From contig NZ_JAIYEP010000022.1 in the NCBI RefSeq assembly GCF_020515525.1, positions 1 through 56,375 on the forward strand: a DNA stretch of 56,375 nt. Reading direction: 5' to 3'. This DNA is from Rhodococcus yananensis (GTDB taxonomy: Bacteria > Actinomycetota > Actinomycetes > Mycobacteriales > Mycobacteriaceae). The notes beneath the pieces were generated by a model, which saw only the letters and a list, made by a program, of their open reading frames with translations, searched no databases and had not been told where the DNA came from. The position numbers and the translations under genes were made by a program. This document shows, piece after piece, positions 49,565 to 56,375 of this stretch; within the stretch, counting starts at the first letter, position 1; each line of letters starts with the position of its first letter.

Positions 49565-49619
49565 CGCTATGCTTCCCATTATGCGAGACGGAGGTATCGA
49601 CCTGTGAGACAGCATAGCG
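49565..49619. promoter_or_regulatory. possible IclR operator half-sites
   Basis: CGCTATGC at 49565-49572 and its exact complement GCATAGCG at 49612-49619, centres 47 bp apart, bracket the leuC promoter candidate and the IclR start codon. TATGC is also repeated at 49580-49584. Inference from symmetry and position. Confidence 0.42.
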
Positions 49620-50305
49620 GGATCGGGGTTCTGGACAAAGCGGTGTCCGTACTCCACGCGGTGGCGGAACAACCGTGCAACCTCAACGAGTTGTGTGAAC
49701 GCACCGGACTTCCTCGCGCCACCGCACATCGCCTCGCGGTCGGCCTCGAGGTCCATCGCCTCCTCATGCGGGACGGCGACGGCCAATGGCGCCCGGGCCC
49801 CGGGCTCGCAGAACTGTCCGCCGGCGCCGGGGATCCACTCGTCGAGGCCGCGTCTCTCGTCCTTCCGCGGTTGCGCGAGATCACCGGGGAGAGTGTGCAA
49901 CTGTATCGACGCGAGGGAACCCAGCGGGTGTGCATCGCCGCGCTCGAACCTCCCACCGGCCTGCGCGACACCGTGCTCGTGGGTGCCCGCCTCCCCATGA
50001 CCGCCGGTTCCGGCGCGAAAGTGCTTCTTGCATGGGCCGATACCGCCACCCAGCGAGCGCTGCTGCCCGAAGCCGCTTTCGGTGAACGGGTGCTCGCCGA
50101 GGTTCGGCGCCGCGGCTGGGCGCAGTCTGCGGCCGAACGTGAATCCGGCGTCGCCTCCGTCTCCGCACCGGTCCGGGATCGCACCGGCACCGTGGTCGCC
50201 GCGATCTCGGTGTCGGGCCCCATCGACCGGATGGGGCGCCGCCCCGGCTCCCGATGGGCGGCCGATCTCCTGGCCGCGGCCGAGGCTCTGCACAAACGAC
50301 TCTGA
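49604..50305 (+). CDS. IclR family regulator of leucine biosynthesis genes
   Basis: A 233-residue IclR regulator: winged helix at about 7-65 ([35 protein letters not shown]) and C-terminal effector-binding domain. Divergent from leuCD, the arrangement of the leuCD/leuB repressor LtbR in Corynebacterium, so leucine-linked repression is likely. GTG 49604 follows GGAGG by 9 bases; an in-frame ATG at 49562 would add 14 residues. Confidence 0.9.
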   Translation: MRQHSGIGVLDKAVSVLHAVAEQPCNLNELCERTGLPRATAHRLAVGLEVHRLLMRDGDGQWRPGPGLAELSAGAGDPLVEAASLVLPRLREITGESVQLYRREGTQRVCIAALEPPTGLRDTVLVGARLPMTAGSGAKVLLAWADTATQRALLPEAAFGERVLAEVRRRGWAQSAAERESGVASVSAPVRDRTGTVVAAISVSGPIDRMGRRPGSRWAADLLAAAEALHKRL

Positions 50306-50312
50306 CACCCCA

Positions 50313-50345
50313 CCCTCCCACGGATCGTCCGCGGGAGGGCGTTTT
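50313..50345 (+). terminator. terminator after the IclR gene
   Basis: CCCTCCC-A-CGG/CCG-C-GGGAGGG stem-loop at 50313-50339 followed by CGTTTT, 8 bases after the stop. Confidence 0.82.
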
Positions 50346-50378
50346 GTCGGCATGTGCGAGATGTGTCACAGTGCAGAA

Positions 50379-50891
50379 ATGGGAATCAAGCGCCGCACCG
50401 AGATCGAGATGACCGGCACGGAGATCGACGACTTCCTCCACCGGAGTCGGGTGGCGACACTCGCGTCGATGGGTCCGGGCGGCACGCCGCATCTCGTCGC
50501 CATGTGGTACGCCGTCCTCGACGGCGAGATCTGGTTCGAGACGAAGTCGAAATCGCAGAAGGTGGTCAATCTGCGTCGCGACGACCGCATCACCGCACTG
50601 GTCGAGGCGGGCGACACCTACGACCAACTCCGTGGTGTGTCCGTCGAAGGGCGCGCCGAGATCGTCGAGGACCCTGGGGTCGTGTTCGACGTCTGCCGCG
50701 ACGTGTGGGAGCGCTATACGGGCCCCTACTCCGAGGATGCCCGGTCGGCCGTCGAGCAGATGATGCACAAGCGGGTCGCCGTGCGCGTCGTCCCGAAACG
50801 CACCCGATCGTGGGACCATCGGAAACTCGGAATGCCTGCGATGCCGATCGGTGGCAGCACGGCGCAGTACCTGCCCCGCTTCGAGAGCTGA
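50379..50891 (+). CDS. PPOX-type (pyridoxamine oxidase-like) split-barrel protein, possibly F420-dependent
   Basis: A 170-residue split beta-barrel protein (FLHRSRVATLASMGPGGTPHLVAMWY, IWFETKSKSQKVVNLRRDDRITALVEAG). The family binds FMN, F420 or heme. ATG 50379 lies 6 bases after CACAGT (leaderless candidate); an in-frame ATG at 50352 would add nine residues including two Cys. It occupies the place of Rv2991 in M. tuberculosis. The cofactor is not readable; F420 is plausible because fbiD is nearby. Confidence 0.84.
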   Translation: MGIKRRTEIEMTGTEIDDFLHRSRVATLASMGPGGTPHLVAMWYAVLDGEIWFETKSKSQKVVNLRRDDRITALVEAGDTYDQLRGVSVEGRAEIVEDPGVVFDVCRDVWERYTGPYSEDARSAVEQMMHKRVAVRVVPKRTRSWDHRKLGMPAMPIGGSTAQYLPRFES

Positions 50892-50938
50892 GCGCACCGG
50901 TCTCCACCACCCGCCCCGCGCGTTCCGTCCCCACGCAG

Positions 50939-50993
50939 GTGAGCGAAGGGCACGTTCGATCGATCCGACGAGACGACCGGCACGTTCGCTCAC
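50939..50993. repeat. related intergenic repeat with GTGAGCGAA/TTCGCTCAC ends
   Basis: Inverted ends GTGAGCGAA (50939-50947) and TTCGCTCAC (50985-50993) enclose two direct copies of GGCACGTTCG (50949-50958 and 50979-50988), 30 bp apart. The period and end sequence resemble the 23-bp paired repeats elsewhere in the window. Confidence 0.55.
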
Positions 50994-51002
50994 GGGAACG
51001 GA

Positions 51003-51037
51003 AAATGGGCGCGTCCGGATTCCGGACGCGCCCATTT
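51003..51037 (-). terminator. terminator of the tRNA operon
   Basis: A 17-bp perfect inverted repeat (AAATGGGCGCGTCCGGA and complement) around one base. On the minus strand it is followed by TTTTCC. It lies 6 bases beyond the last tRNA-Glu. Confidence 0.85.
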
Positions 51038-51042
51038 CGATG

Positions 51043-51115
51043 TACCCCCGATGGGATTCGAACCCACGCTACCGCCGTGAGAGGGCGGCGTCCTAGGCCG
51101 CTAGACGACGGGGGC
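51043..51115 (-). tRNA. tRNA-Glu(CTC), copy 2
   Basis: A 73-base cloverleaf on the minus strand: acceptor GCCCCCG with CGGGGGT, anticodon CTC in the loop of CCGCCCTCTCACGGCGG, T-loop GGTTCGAATCC, discriminator A. CCA is not encoded. Identical to copy 1 upstream, including a few flanking bases. Confidence 0.97.
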
Positions 51116-51204
51116 CTGGAACTTGCAACTCGACGGCACCGCATCCGGTCGTCGAGCCTCAGGAAAAGAGCGCCCCCGGTCTTGCGACCGGAGACGATCC
51201 GATG

Positions 51205-51277
51205 TACCCCCGATGGGATTCGAACCCACGCTACCGCCGTGAGAGGGCGGCGTCCTAGGCCGCTAGACGACGGGGGC
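51205..51277 (-). tRNA. tRNA-Glu(CTC), copy 1
   Basis: Same 73-base sequence as the copy at 51043-51115. The 89-base spacer between them contains a CCGGTC/GACCGG hairpin (51176-51191). A tandem duplication within one transcript. Confidence 0.97.
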
Positions 51278-51364
51278 CTGAGACATTCTTCTCCTGTTGC
51301 CTCCCGAAGGAGGCTCAGCCAGCTTAGCTGGCCGGGACACGGTGGGCAAACCACCGTGCCTCAG

Positions 51365-51436
51365 CTGGGGTACCAGGACTCGAACCTAGAATGGCTGAAC
51401 CAGAATCAGCTGTGTTGCCAATTACACCATACCCCA
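51365..51436 (-). tRNA. tRNA-Gln(CTG)
   Basis: A 72-base cloverleaf on the minus strand: acceptor TGGGGTA with TACCCCA, anticodon CTG (GATTCTGGTTC loop), T-loop GGTTCGAGTCC, discriminator G. CCA not encoded. First tRNA of the Gln-Glu-Glu run, downstream of gltX. Confidence 0.97.
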
Positions 51437-51562
51437 ATGGTCTGTCTCGAACGCCTGCGCTCCGCGCGCTGTGGCCTCCGTTCCGAACCGAGAGAAAGAT
51501 TAACACCAAACCGGGGATGAACTACAAATCGCCTGGTCAGGGCGCATCCATATGCGGCCGGT

Positions 51563-51602
51563 CGACCGGCGAGCACCCCGGCTCGGGCGTGCTCGCCGGT
51601 CG
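51563..51602 (-). terminator. terminator after gltX
   Basis: A perfect 14-bp stem CGACCGGCGAGCAC/GTGCTCGCCGGTCG with a 12-base loop, 4 bases after the gltX stop. Confidence 0.78.
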
Positions 51603-51606
51603 TCGA

Positions 51607-53079
51607 TCAGGAGATGGTCGCGCGGGCCGCCCGGAGGCGCGCCAGCGACCGGTCGCGACCGAGCAACTCCATCGACTCGTACAGCGGCGGGCTCACGTGC
51701 GAGCCGGTGACACCCACCCGCACCGGTGCGAACGCCTTGCGGGGTTTGAGTCCCAGTTCGTCGATCAGCGCTGTCTTCAGGGCTCCTTCGAGTGCCTCGG
51801 TGGTCCACGCGTCGAGCCCCTCGACCGCCGCGATCGCCGCGTCCAGCACCGGCGCGGCACCGTCCCCGAGATTCTTGGCAGCGGATGCTTCGTCGATCCG
51901 GAAATCCGCGTCGTCGACGAACAGGAATTTCAGCAGACCCCACGCATCCGACAACACGACGATGCGCGTCTGCACGAGGTCGGCTGCGGTCGCGAACAAC
52001 GCGTCGTCGACGTCGCCGGTGAGGTGACCGTGGTCGATGAGGAACGTCTTCAACCGGGCTGCGAAATCCGCCGGCTCGAGGAGCCTGATGTGCTCGGCGT
52101 TGATCGCGTCCGCCTTCTTCTGGTCGAAGCGGGCAGGATTGGAGTTGACCTTGGAGATGTCGAACGCGGCGACCATCTCGTCGAGGGAGAACACGTCGCG
52201 GTCGTCGGCGAGCCCCCAGCCGAGCAACGCCAGGTAATTGAGCAGCCCCTCGGGGATGAACCCGCGGTCACGGTGCAGGAACAGGTTCGACTCGGGGTCG
52301 CGCTTGGACAGCTTCTTGTTGCCCTGCCCCATCACGAACGGCAGATGACCGAACTCCGGCGTGAAGTCGGTCACGCCGATGCGCTGCAGCGCGGCATACA
52401 GGGCGAGCTGTCGCGGCGTCGACGACAGCAGGTCCTCGCCGCGGAGCACGTGCGTGATCCTCATCAGGGCGTCGTCGACCGGATTGACGAGCGTGTAGAG
52501 CGGAATACCGTTGCCGCGCGTGAGCGCGAAATCGGGCACCGTGCCGGCCTTGAACGTGGTTTCGCCCCGCACCAGATCGTTCCACGTGAGATCGGAATCG
52601 GGCATCCGCAGTCGCACCACCGGCTTGCGACCCTCGTCGAGATACGCCTGACGCTGCTCGGGCGTCAGATCACGGTCGAAGTTGTCGTATCCGAGCTTCG
52701 GGTCGCGACCGGCCGCCCTGTGCCGGGCCTCGACCTCCTCGGGCGTCGAGAACGACTCGTAGGCCTCCCCCGCCTCGACCAGCTTCGCGACGACATCGAG
52801 ATGCAGGTCGCGACGCTGCGACTGCCGGTACGGCTCGTACGGGCCGCCGACCTCGGGACCCTCGTCCCACTCGAGGCCGAGCCAGCGCAGCGCGTCGAGG
52901 ATCGACTGATACGACTCTTCACTGTCGCGGGCGGCGTCGGTGTCTTCGATGCGGAACACGAAGGTGCCGCCGTGGTGCCGTGCGAACGCCCAGTTGAACA
53001 GGGCGGTACGGACGAGACCCACGTGCGGGGTTCCGGTCGGGGACGGACAGAATCGGACGCGAACATCGCTGGAGGTCAT
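51607..53079 (-). CDS. gltX: glutamyl-tRNA synthetase
   Basis: A 490-residue class I synthetase: HIGH-type SPTGTPHVG near residues 13-21 and KMSKS-type KLSKR in the middle, with an alpha-helical anticodon-binding domain. Actinobacteria lack GlnRS, so this enzyme should be non-discriminating, charging both tRNA-Glu and tRNA-Gln, with GatCAB correcting the latter. The tRNA-Gln and tRNA-Glu genes lie just downstream. Probably cotranscribed with the FAH gene 81 bases upstream. Confidence 0.96.
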   Translation of the reverse strand: MTSSDVRVRFCPSPTGTPHVGLVRTALFNWAFARHHGGTFVFRIEDTDAARDSEESYQSILDALRWLGLEWDEGPEVGGPYEPYRQSQRRDLHLDVVAKLVEAGEAYESFSTPEEVEARHRAAGRDPKLGYDNFDRDLTPEQRQAYLDEGRKPVVRLRMPDSDLTWNDLVRGETTFKAGTVPDFALTRGNGIPLYTLVNPVDDALMRITHVLRGEDLLSSTPRQLALYAALQRIGVTDFTPEFGHLPFVMGQGNKKLSKRDPESNLFLHRDRGFIPEGLLNYLALLGWGLADDRDVFSLDEMVAAFDISKVNSNPARFDQKKADAINAEHIRLLEPADFAARLKTFLIDHGHLTGDVDDALFATAADLVQTRIVVLSDAWGLLKFLFVDDADFRIDEASAAKNLGDGAAPVLDAAIAAVEGLDAWTTEALEGALKTALIDELGLKPRKAFAPVRVGVTGSHVSPPLYESMELLGRDRSLARLRAARATIS

Positions 53080-53160
53080 CGGCTCACTCGGGTCGAGGGA
53101 CGGTTGGAGACCCTTTCAGGCTAGCCCCATCCCCGACCCGGAGATCGCCGGACCGGCAGG

Positions 53161-53937
53161 TCAGGATCCCTTCGCGACGACCGGGTTGGTCAGCGTGCCG
53201 ATCCCCTCGACGGTGACGGACACGGTGTCGCCGGCGGTGATCGGGCCGACGCCCTCCGGTGTGCCGGTGAGGATCACGTCGCCGGGCAGCAGCGTCATCA
53301 CGGCCGACACCCACGCGATGAGCGACGGAATGTCGTGGACCATCGCCGACGTTCGGCTGCTCTGCCGAACCGCGCCGTTGACCTCGGCGCCGATCGCGAG
53401 GTCGGACGGGTCGAGGTCGGTCTCGATCCACGGGCCGAGCGGGCAGAACGTGTCGTGCCCCTTGGCGCGCGCCCACTGGCCGTCCTGTTTCTGATGGTCG
53501 CGCGCGGAGACGTCGTTGGCGACGGTGTATCCGAGCACGACGTCGCGGGCCTTGGCCACCGGAACGTCCTTGCACGGACGTCCGATGACGACGGCGAGTT
53601 CCGCCTCGTGGTGGACGAGGGTGGACGTGGGTGGAATCACGATCGGGACACCGGGTCCGATGATGGACGTGTTGGGCTTGAGGAAGATCACGGGCTCGTC
53701 GGGGACTTCGTTGCCGGACTCCGCAGCGTGCGCCGCGTAGTTGCGGCCGACGGCGATCACCTTGCTCGCAAGGATCGGCGCGAGCAGTCGGACGTCGGCG
53801 AGGGGCCAGCTACGGCCGGTGAAGGTGGGTGTGCCGAACGGGTGTTCGGCGATCTCCTTCGCAACGGCGGAGTCCCCCTCCCCTTCGATACTGACGAAGG
53901 CGACACCGTCCGGGCTGGCAATTCGACCAAGGCGCAT
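53161..53937 (-). CDS. fumarylacetoacetate hydrolase family protein
   Basis: A 258-residue FAH-fold protein. Metal ligands are expected in LVHHEAELAVVIG and GYTVANDVSARD, and the end motif GDVILTGTPEGVGP is intact. Such enzymes hydrolyse or decarboxylate acylpyruvates or 2-hydroxyhepta-dienedioates. ATG 53937 lies 7 bases after TAGACT (leaderless candidate). It sits upstream of gltX as Rv2993c does in M. tuberculosis. The substrate is not evident. Confidence 0.88.
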   Translation of the reverse strand: MRLGRIASPDGVAFVSIEGEGDSAVAKEIAEHPFGTPTFTGRSWPLADVRLLAPILASKVIAVGRNYAAHAAESGNEVPDEPVIFLKPNTSIIGPGVPIVIPPTSTLVHHEAELAVVIGRPCKDVPVAKARDVVLGYTVANDVSARDHQKQDGQWARAKGHDTFCPLGPWIETDLDPSDLAIGAEVNGAVRQSSRTSAMVHDIPSLIAWVSAVMTLLPGDVILTGTPEGVGPITAGDTVSVTVEGIGTLTNPVVAKGS

Positions 53938-54052
53938 GTTCGGAAGTCTATCGGTGTGCACCGCGCTCCCCGATCGACGTCCGGGCGAGACGGGTATACA
54001 GTGCGAACAGTATTTTACGATTCGAGAACGAAGTCTCAGATAGTGGGATTTA

Positions 54053-55273
54053 ATGACGGACGTACGCACGATCGGTGCCCGGCGATGGTTGATCCTTGCG
54101 ATCGGCGTCCTCGCGCAGGCGGCGCAGGCAACCATCGTCAACGGTGTCGCGTTCCTCATCCCGACACTTCACGAGGATGCCGGATTCACACTCGCGCAGG
54201 CCGGAACGCTCGCCGGTGCACCGCTCTTCGGCGGAATGTTCACGCTCGTCCTGTGGGGCGCGGTCGCCGACCGTCACGGTGAGAGACTCGCGCTCACGGC
54301 CGGGCTCGGCATCACGTCCGCCGCGGTCACTGCCGCAGCCTTCACCACGTCGCTGCCGGTGCTCGCGGTCCTTCTCGTCGTCGGCGGTGCCGGTGCCGTC
54401 AGCGCCAACGCCGCCAGCGGGCGCGTCGTCGTGGGATGGTTTCCTCCCCACCGGCGTGGGCTCGCGATGGGCATCCGGCAGATGTCGGTTCCGCTCGGCG
54501 TCGCCGCGTCGGCGCTGGCCGTCCCGCAACTGGCCAGCGGTCACGGGATCTCTTGGGCTCTGGCATTTCCCGCCGTCGTGTGCGGTGTCGCCGCGGTTGC
54601 CTGCGCCGTCGGAATCGTCGATCCGCCCCGTCCCGAACGGTCCGAGGCGGCGCGCACCGGGGCACTCGACAATCCGTACCGGACGGGATCCGTCCTCGCC
54701 CGGATCCATGCCGCGTCGATCCTGCTCGTCATTCCGCAGTACGTCGTGTGGACCTACGCCCTGGTGTGGCTGATCACCGACCGGGGCTGGTCGGAAACCT
54801 CCGCGGGACTGGTCATCACCGCAGCGCAGATCCTCGGAGCGCTCGGCCGTGTCGCGGCGGGAGCGTGGTCGGATCGGGTGGGCAGCCGACTCGCTCCGTT
54901 GCGCACGGTGGCGATGGCCGTCGCGGTGTCGATGCTCGCGCTGTCGGGGGTGTCGATGATGCCGAACGGGGCGCTCGCCGTCGCCGTACTGCTCGTCGCG
55001 TCGGTCGCGACCTCGAGCCCCAACGGGCTGGCGTTCACCGCGGTCGCCGAGATCGCCGGACCCTACTGGGGTGGACGCGCGCTCGGTGTCCAGAACACCG
55101 GCCAGTTCGTCTTCGCCGCCGCGGTGGGCCCGGTGTTCGGCGCATTGATCGCCGCGGTGGGGTTCCCGGCGGCGTTCGCGCTCTCCGCGATCGCACCCGC
55201 GGCTGCCGTCCCGGTGGTCCCGACCGATCCGGCGGTCCCCACCCCCGAGCGAACGGTACACTCGCTCGATTGA
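54053..55273 (+). CDS. MFS transporter
   Basis: A 406-residue, 12-segment major facilitator with motif-A-like GAVADRHGERLAL between helices 2 and 3 and GAWSDRVGSRLAPLR in the second half. Divergent from the FAH gene; the 115-base gap holds a TATACA -10 candidate at 53995-54000. It corresponds to Rv2994. The last codons overlap the first copy of a 23-bp repeat, so the C-terminal residues RTVHSLD are repeat-encoded. Substrate unknown. Confidence 0.87.
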   Translation: MTDVRTIGARRWLILAIGVLAQAAQATIVNGVAFLIPTLHEDAGFTLAQAGTLAGAPLFGGMFTLVLWGAVADRHGERLALTAGLGITSAAVTAAAFTTSLPVLAVLLVVGGAGAVSANAASGRVVVGWFPPHRRGLAMGIRQMSVPLGVAASALAVPQLASGHGISWALAFPAVVCGVAAVACAVGIVDPPRPERSEAARTGALDNPYRTGSVLARIHAASILLVIPQYVVWTYALVWLITDRGWSETSAGLVITAAQILGALGRVAAGAWSDRVGSRLAPLRTVAMAVAVSMLALSGVSMMPNGALAVAVLLVASVATSSPNGLAFTAVAEIAGPYWGGRALGVQNTGQFVFAAAVGPVFGALIAAVGFPAAFALSAIAPAAAVPVVPTDPAVPTPERTVHSLD

Positions 55274-55298
55274 ATCGAGCCGACGATACATTCGCTCG
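55246..55298. repeat. paired 23-bp repeat, direct arrangement
   Basis: Copies at 55246-55268 and 55276-55298 in the same orientation, separated by ATTGAAT, so the period is 30 bp. They differ from each other and from the 28581-28633 copies at a few positions but share CGAGCGAACG-type starts and TCGCTCG ends. The first copy overlaps the MFS stop codon. Confidence 0.72.
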
Positions 55299-55343
55299 GA
55301 AGTGGGTGGGCCGGACGCGACGGTGGACCGGACGCGGGGTGTC

Positions 55344-56354
55344 CTACAGGGCGGCGGTGATGCGGTCGCCGATCTCGGAGGTCACGATCGGCAGGTCGCC
55401 GCGCGACGCGAGGTCCGCTTCGACCGCACGCTCGACGCGCACGGCGTCGTCCTCACGACCGAGGTGACGCAACAGCAGCGCCGTGGACAGGATCGCCGCC
55501 GTCGGATCGGCGATGCCCTTGCCCGCGATGTCCGGTGCCGAGCCGTGCACCGGCTCGAACATCGACGGGTTCGTGCCCGAGGCGTCGATGTTGCCGCTCG
55601 CGGCCAGGCCGATTCCACCGGTGACCGCACCCGCCAGATCGGTGATGATGTCGCCGAAGAGGTTGTCGGTGACGATGACGTCGAACCGGCCCGGATCGTC
55701 GACCATGTAGATCGTCGCGGCGTCGATGTGGCAGTACGCGGTCTGCACGTCCGGGTACTCCTTGCCGACGGTTTCGACGGCGCGCGTCCAGATCGCCCCG
55801 GCGTTCGACAGCACGTTGGTCTTGTGGATCAACGTCAGATGCTTGCGCCGCGACCGGGCGAGCTCGAATGCGTACCGGACGACGCGCTCGGCGCCGAACC
55901 ACGTGTTGATCGACACCTCGGTGGCGATCTCGTGGTCGGTGCCCACGCGGATCGCACCGCCGTTGCCCGTGTACGGCCCCTCCGTGCCCTCACGCACCAC
56001 GACGAAGTCGATATCGGGGTTCGCGGCGAGCGGTGACGACGATCCCGGGTACAGACGCGACGGCCGAAGATTGACATGGTGATCGAGCGCGAACCGCATG
56101 TTGAGCAGCAGACCGCGTTCGAGCACACCGGGGGTGACGGACGGGTCGCCGATCGCACCGAGCAGGATCGCGTCGTGCTCGCGGATCGCGGCGAGATCGG
56201 CCGCGGGCAGCAGCTCACCGGTCCGGTTGTAGCGGCGCGCACCGAGGTCGTACTCGGTGGTGTCCAGATCGGTTACGAGCTTGCCCAGCACCTTCAGGGC
56301 CTCGGCCGTGACCTCGACGCCGATGCCGTCACCGGGAATGACCGCAATTTTCAT
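55344..56354 (-). CDS. leuB: 3-isopropylmalate dehydrogenase
   Basis: A 336-residue LeuB ([75 protein letters not shown]). It oxidises and decarboxylates 3-isopropylmalate in leucine synthesis, next after LeuCD, which are 6 kb away and possibly under the same IclR regulator. The ATG has a purine-rich stretch upstream at the window edge. Confidence 0.97.
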   Translation of the reverse strand: MKIAVIPGDGIGVEVTAEALKVLGKLVTDLDTTEYDLGARRYNRTGELLPAADLAAIREHDAILLGAIGDPSVTPGVLERGLLLNMRFALDHHVNLRPSRLYPGSSSPLAANPDIDFVVVREGTEGPYTGNGGAIRVGTDHEIATEVSINTWFGAERVVRYAFELARSRRKHLTLIHKTNVLSNAGAIWTRAVETVGKEYPDVQTAYCHIDAATIYMVDDPGRFDVIVTDNLFGDIITDLAGAVTGGIGLAASGNIDASGTNPSMFEPVHGSAPDIAGKGIADPTAAILSTALLLRHLGREDDAVRVERAVEADLASRGDLPIVTSEIGDRITAAL

Positions 56355-56375
56355 CTTCTCGAACTCTCTTCCTGT

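Noticed and set aside
47264-50305. A 1013-codon frame ending in the IclR protein
   Set aside because: It runs antisense through leuD and leuC; only the last 233 codons match a family and have a ribosome site.

Overview
The window is high-GC actinobacterial chromosome, most likely from Rhodococcus or a close relative in the Mycobacteriales. I infer this from protein similarity by eye, from frequent GTG starts with little or no leader, and from gene order. Two long stretches follow the order I remember from Mycobacterium tuberculosis. About 6-36 kb parallels Rv2374c-Rv2421c (hrcA, dnaJ2, hemW, sirA, cysH, sulfate transporter, GH15, lepA, rpsT, holA, comEC, comEA, degV, octT, gpgP, rsfS, nadD). 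About 40-56 kb parallels Rv2981c-Rv2995c (ddl, gpsA, fbiD, ppk1, mutT1, hup, leuD, leuC, IclR, PPOX, gltX, FAH, MFS, leuB). I see no prophage, insertion sequence or CRISPR array. Coding density is high and no stretch over 300 bases lacks a gene or tRNA.

Layout. 0-9 kb: phoH, a divergent TetR/MFS efflux pair with twin operators, an alpha/beta hydrolase, rsmE, dnaJ2, hrcA, a small conserved protein and hemW. 9.3-15 kb: a cysteine-rich leader ORF followed by the tightly overlapping sirA-cysH-cysD-cysN-chelatase operon, which activates and reduces sulfate and makes siroheme. 15-17 kb: ppk2 and a universal stress protein. 17-21 kb: the sulfate ABC transporter on the minus strand, behind a second cysteine-rich leader ORF. 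21-28.5 kb: two tiny membrane proteins, a GH15 enzyme, an iron-siderophore lipoprotein, a nitronate monooxygenase, lepA, a PemK-like protein and rpsT. 28.6-36.3 kb (minus): comEA-comEC-holA, then nadD-rsfS-gpgP-octT-degV, which includes two steps of methylglucose lipopolysaccharide precursor synthesis. 36.3-42.4 kb: a VWA/MoxR pair, proA, ddl and gpsA. 42.5-46.4 kb (plus): fbiD/cofC, ppk1 and mutT1. 46.5-50.3 kb: the histone-like protein HU with a repetitive lysine/alanine tail, leuCD and the divergent IclR regulator. 50.4-56.4 kb: a PPOX protein, a tRNA-Gln/Glu/Glu cluster, gltX, a FAH-family hydrolase, an MFS transporter and leuB.

The most notable system is regulatory. Both sulfur operons, reduction at 9.4 kb and uptake at 21 kb, are preceded by a short ORF whose start codon lies 7 bases after a -10 hexamer, so the mRNA is probably leaderless. 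Both ORFs end in clustered Cys codons (7 Cys in 36 residues, and a CCRC end in 31 residues). This matches the polycysteine attenuator design reported in mycobacteria and would link sulfate uptake and reduction to charged tRNA-Cys. Other items worth attention are a perfect twin operator for the TetR regulator, a family of paired 23-bp intergenic repeats with 30-bp period, four perfect 39-bp repeats in the HU tail, and an 8-bp inverted repeat 47 bp apart bracketing the IclR start.
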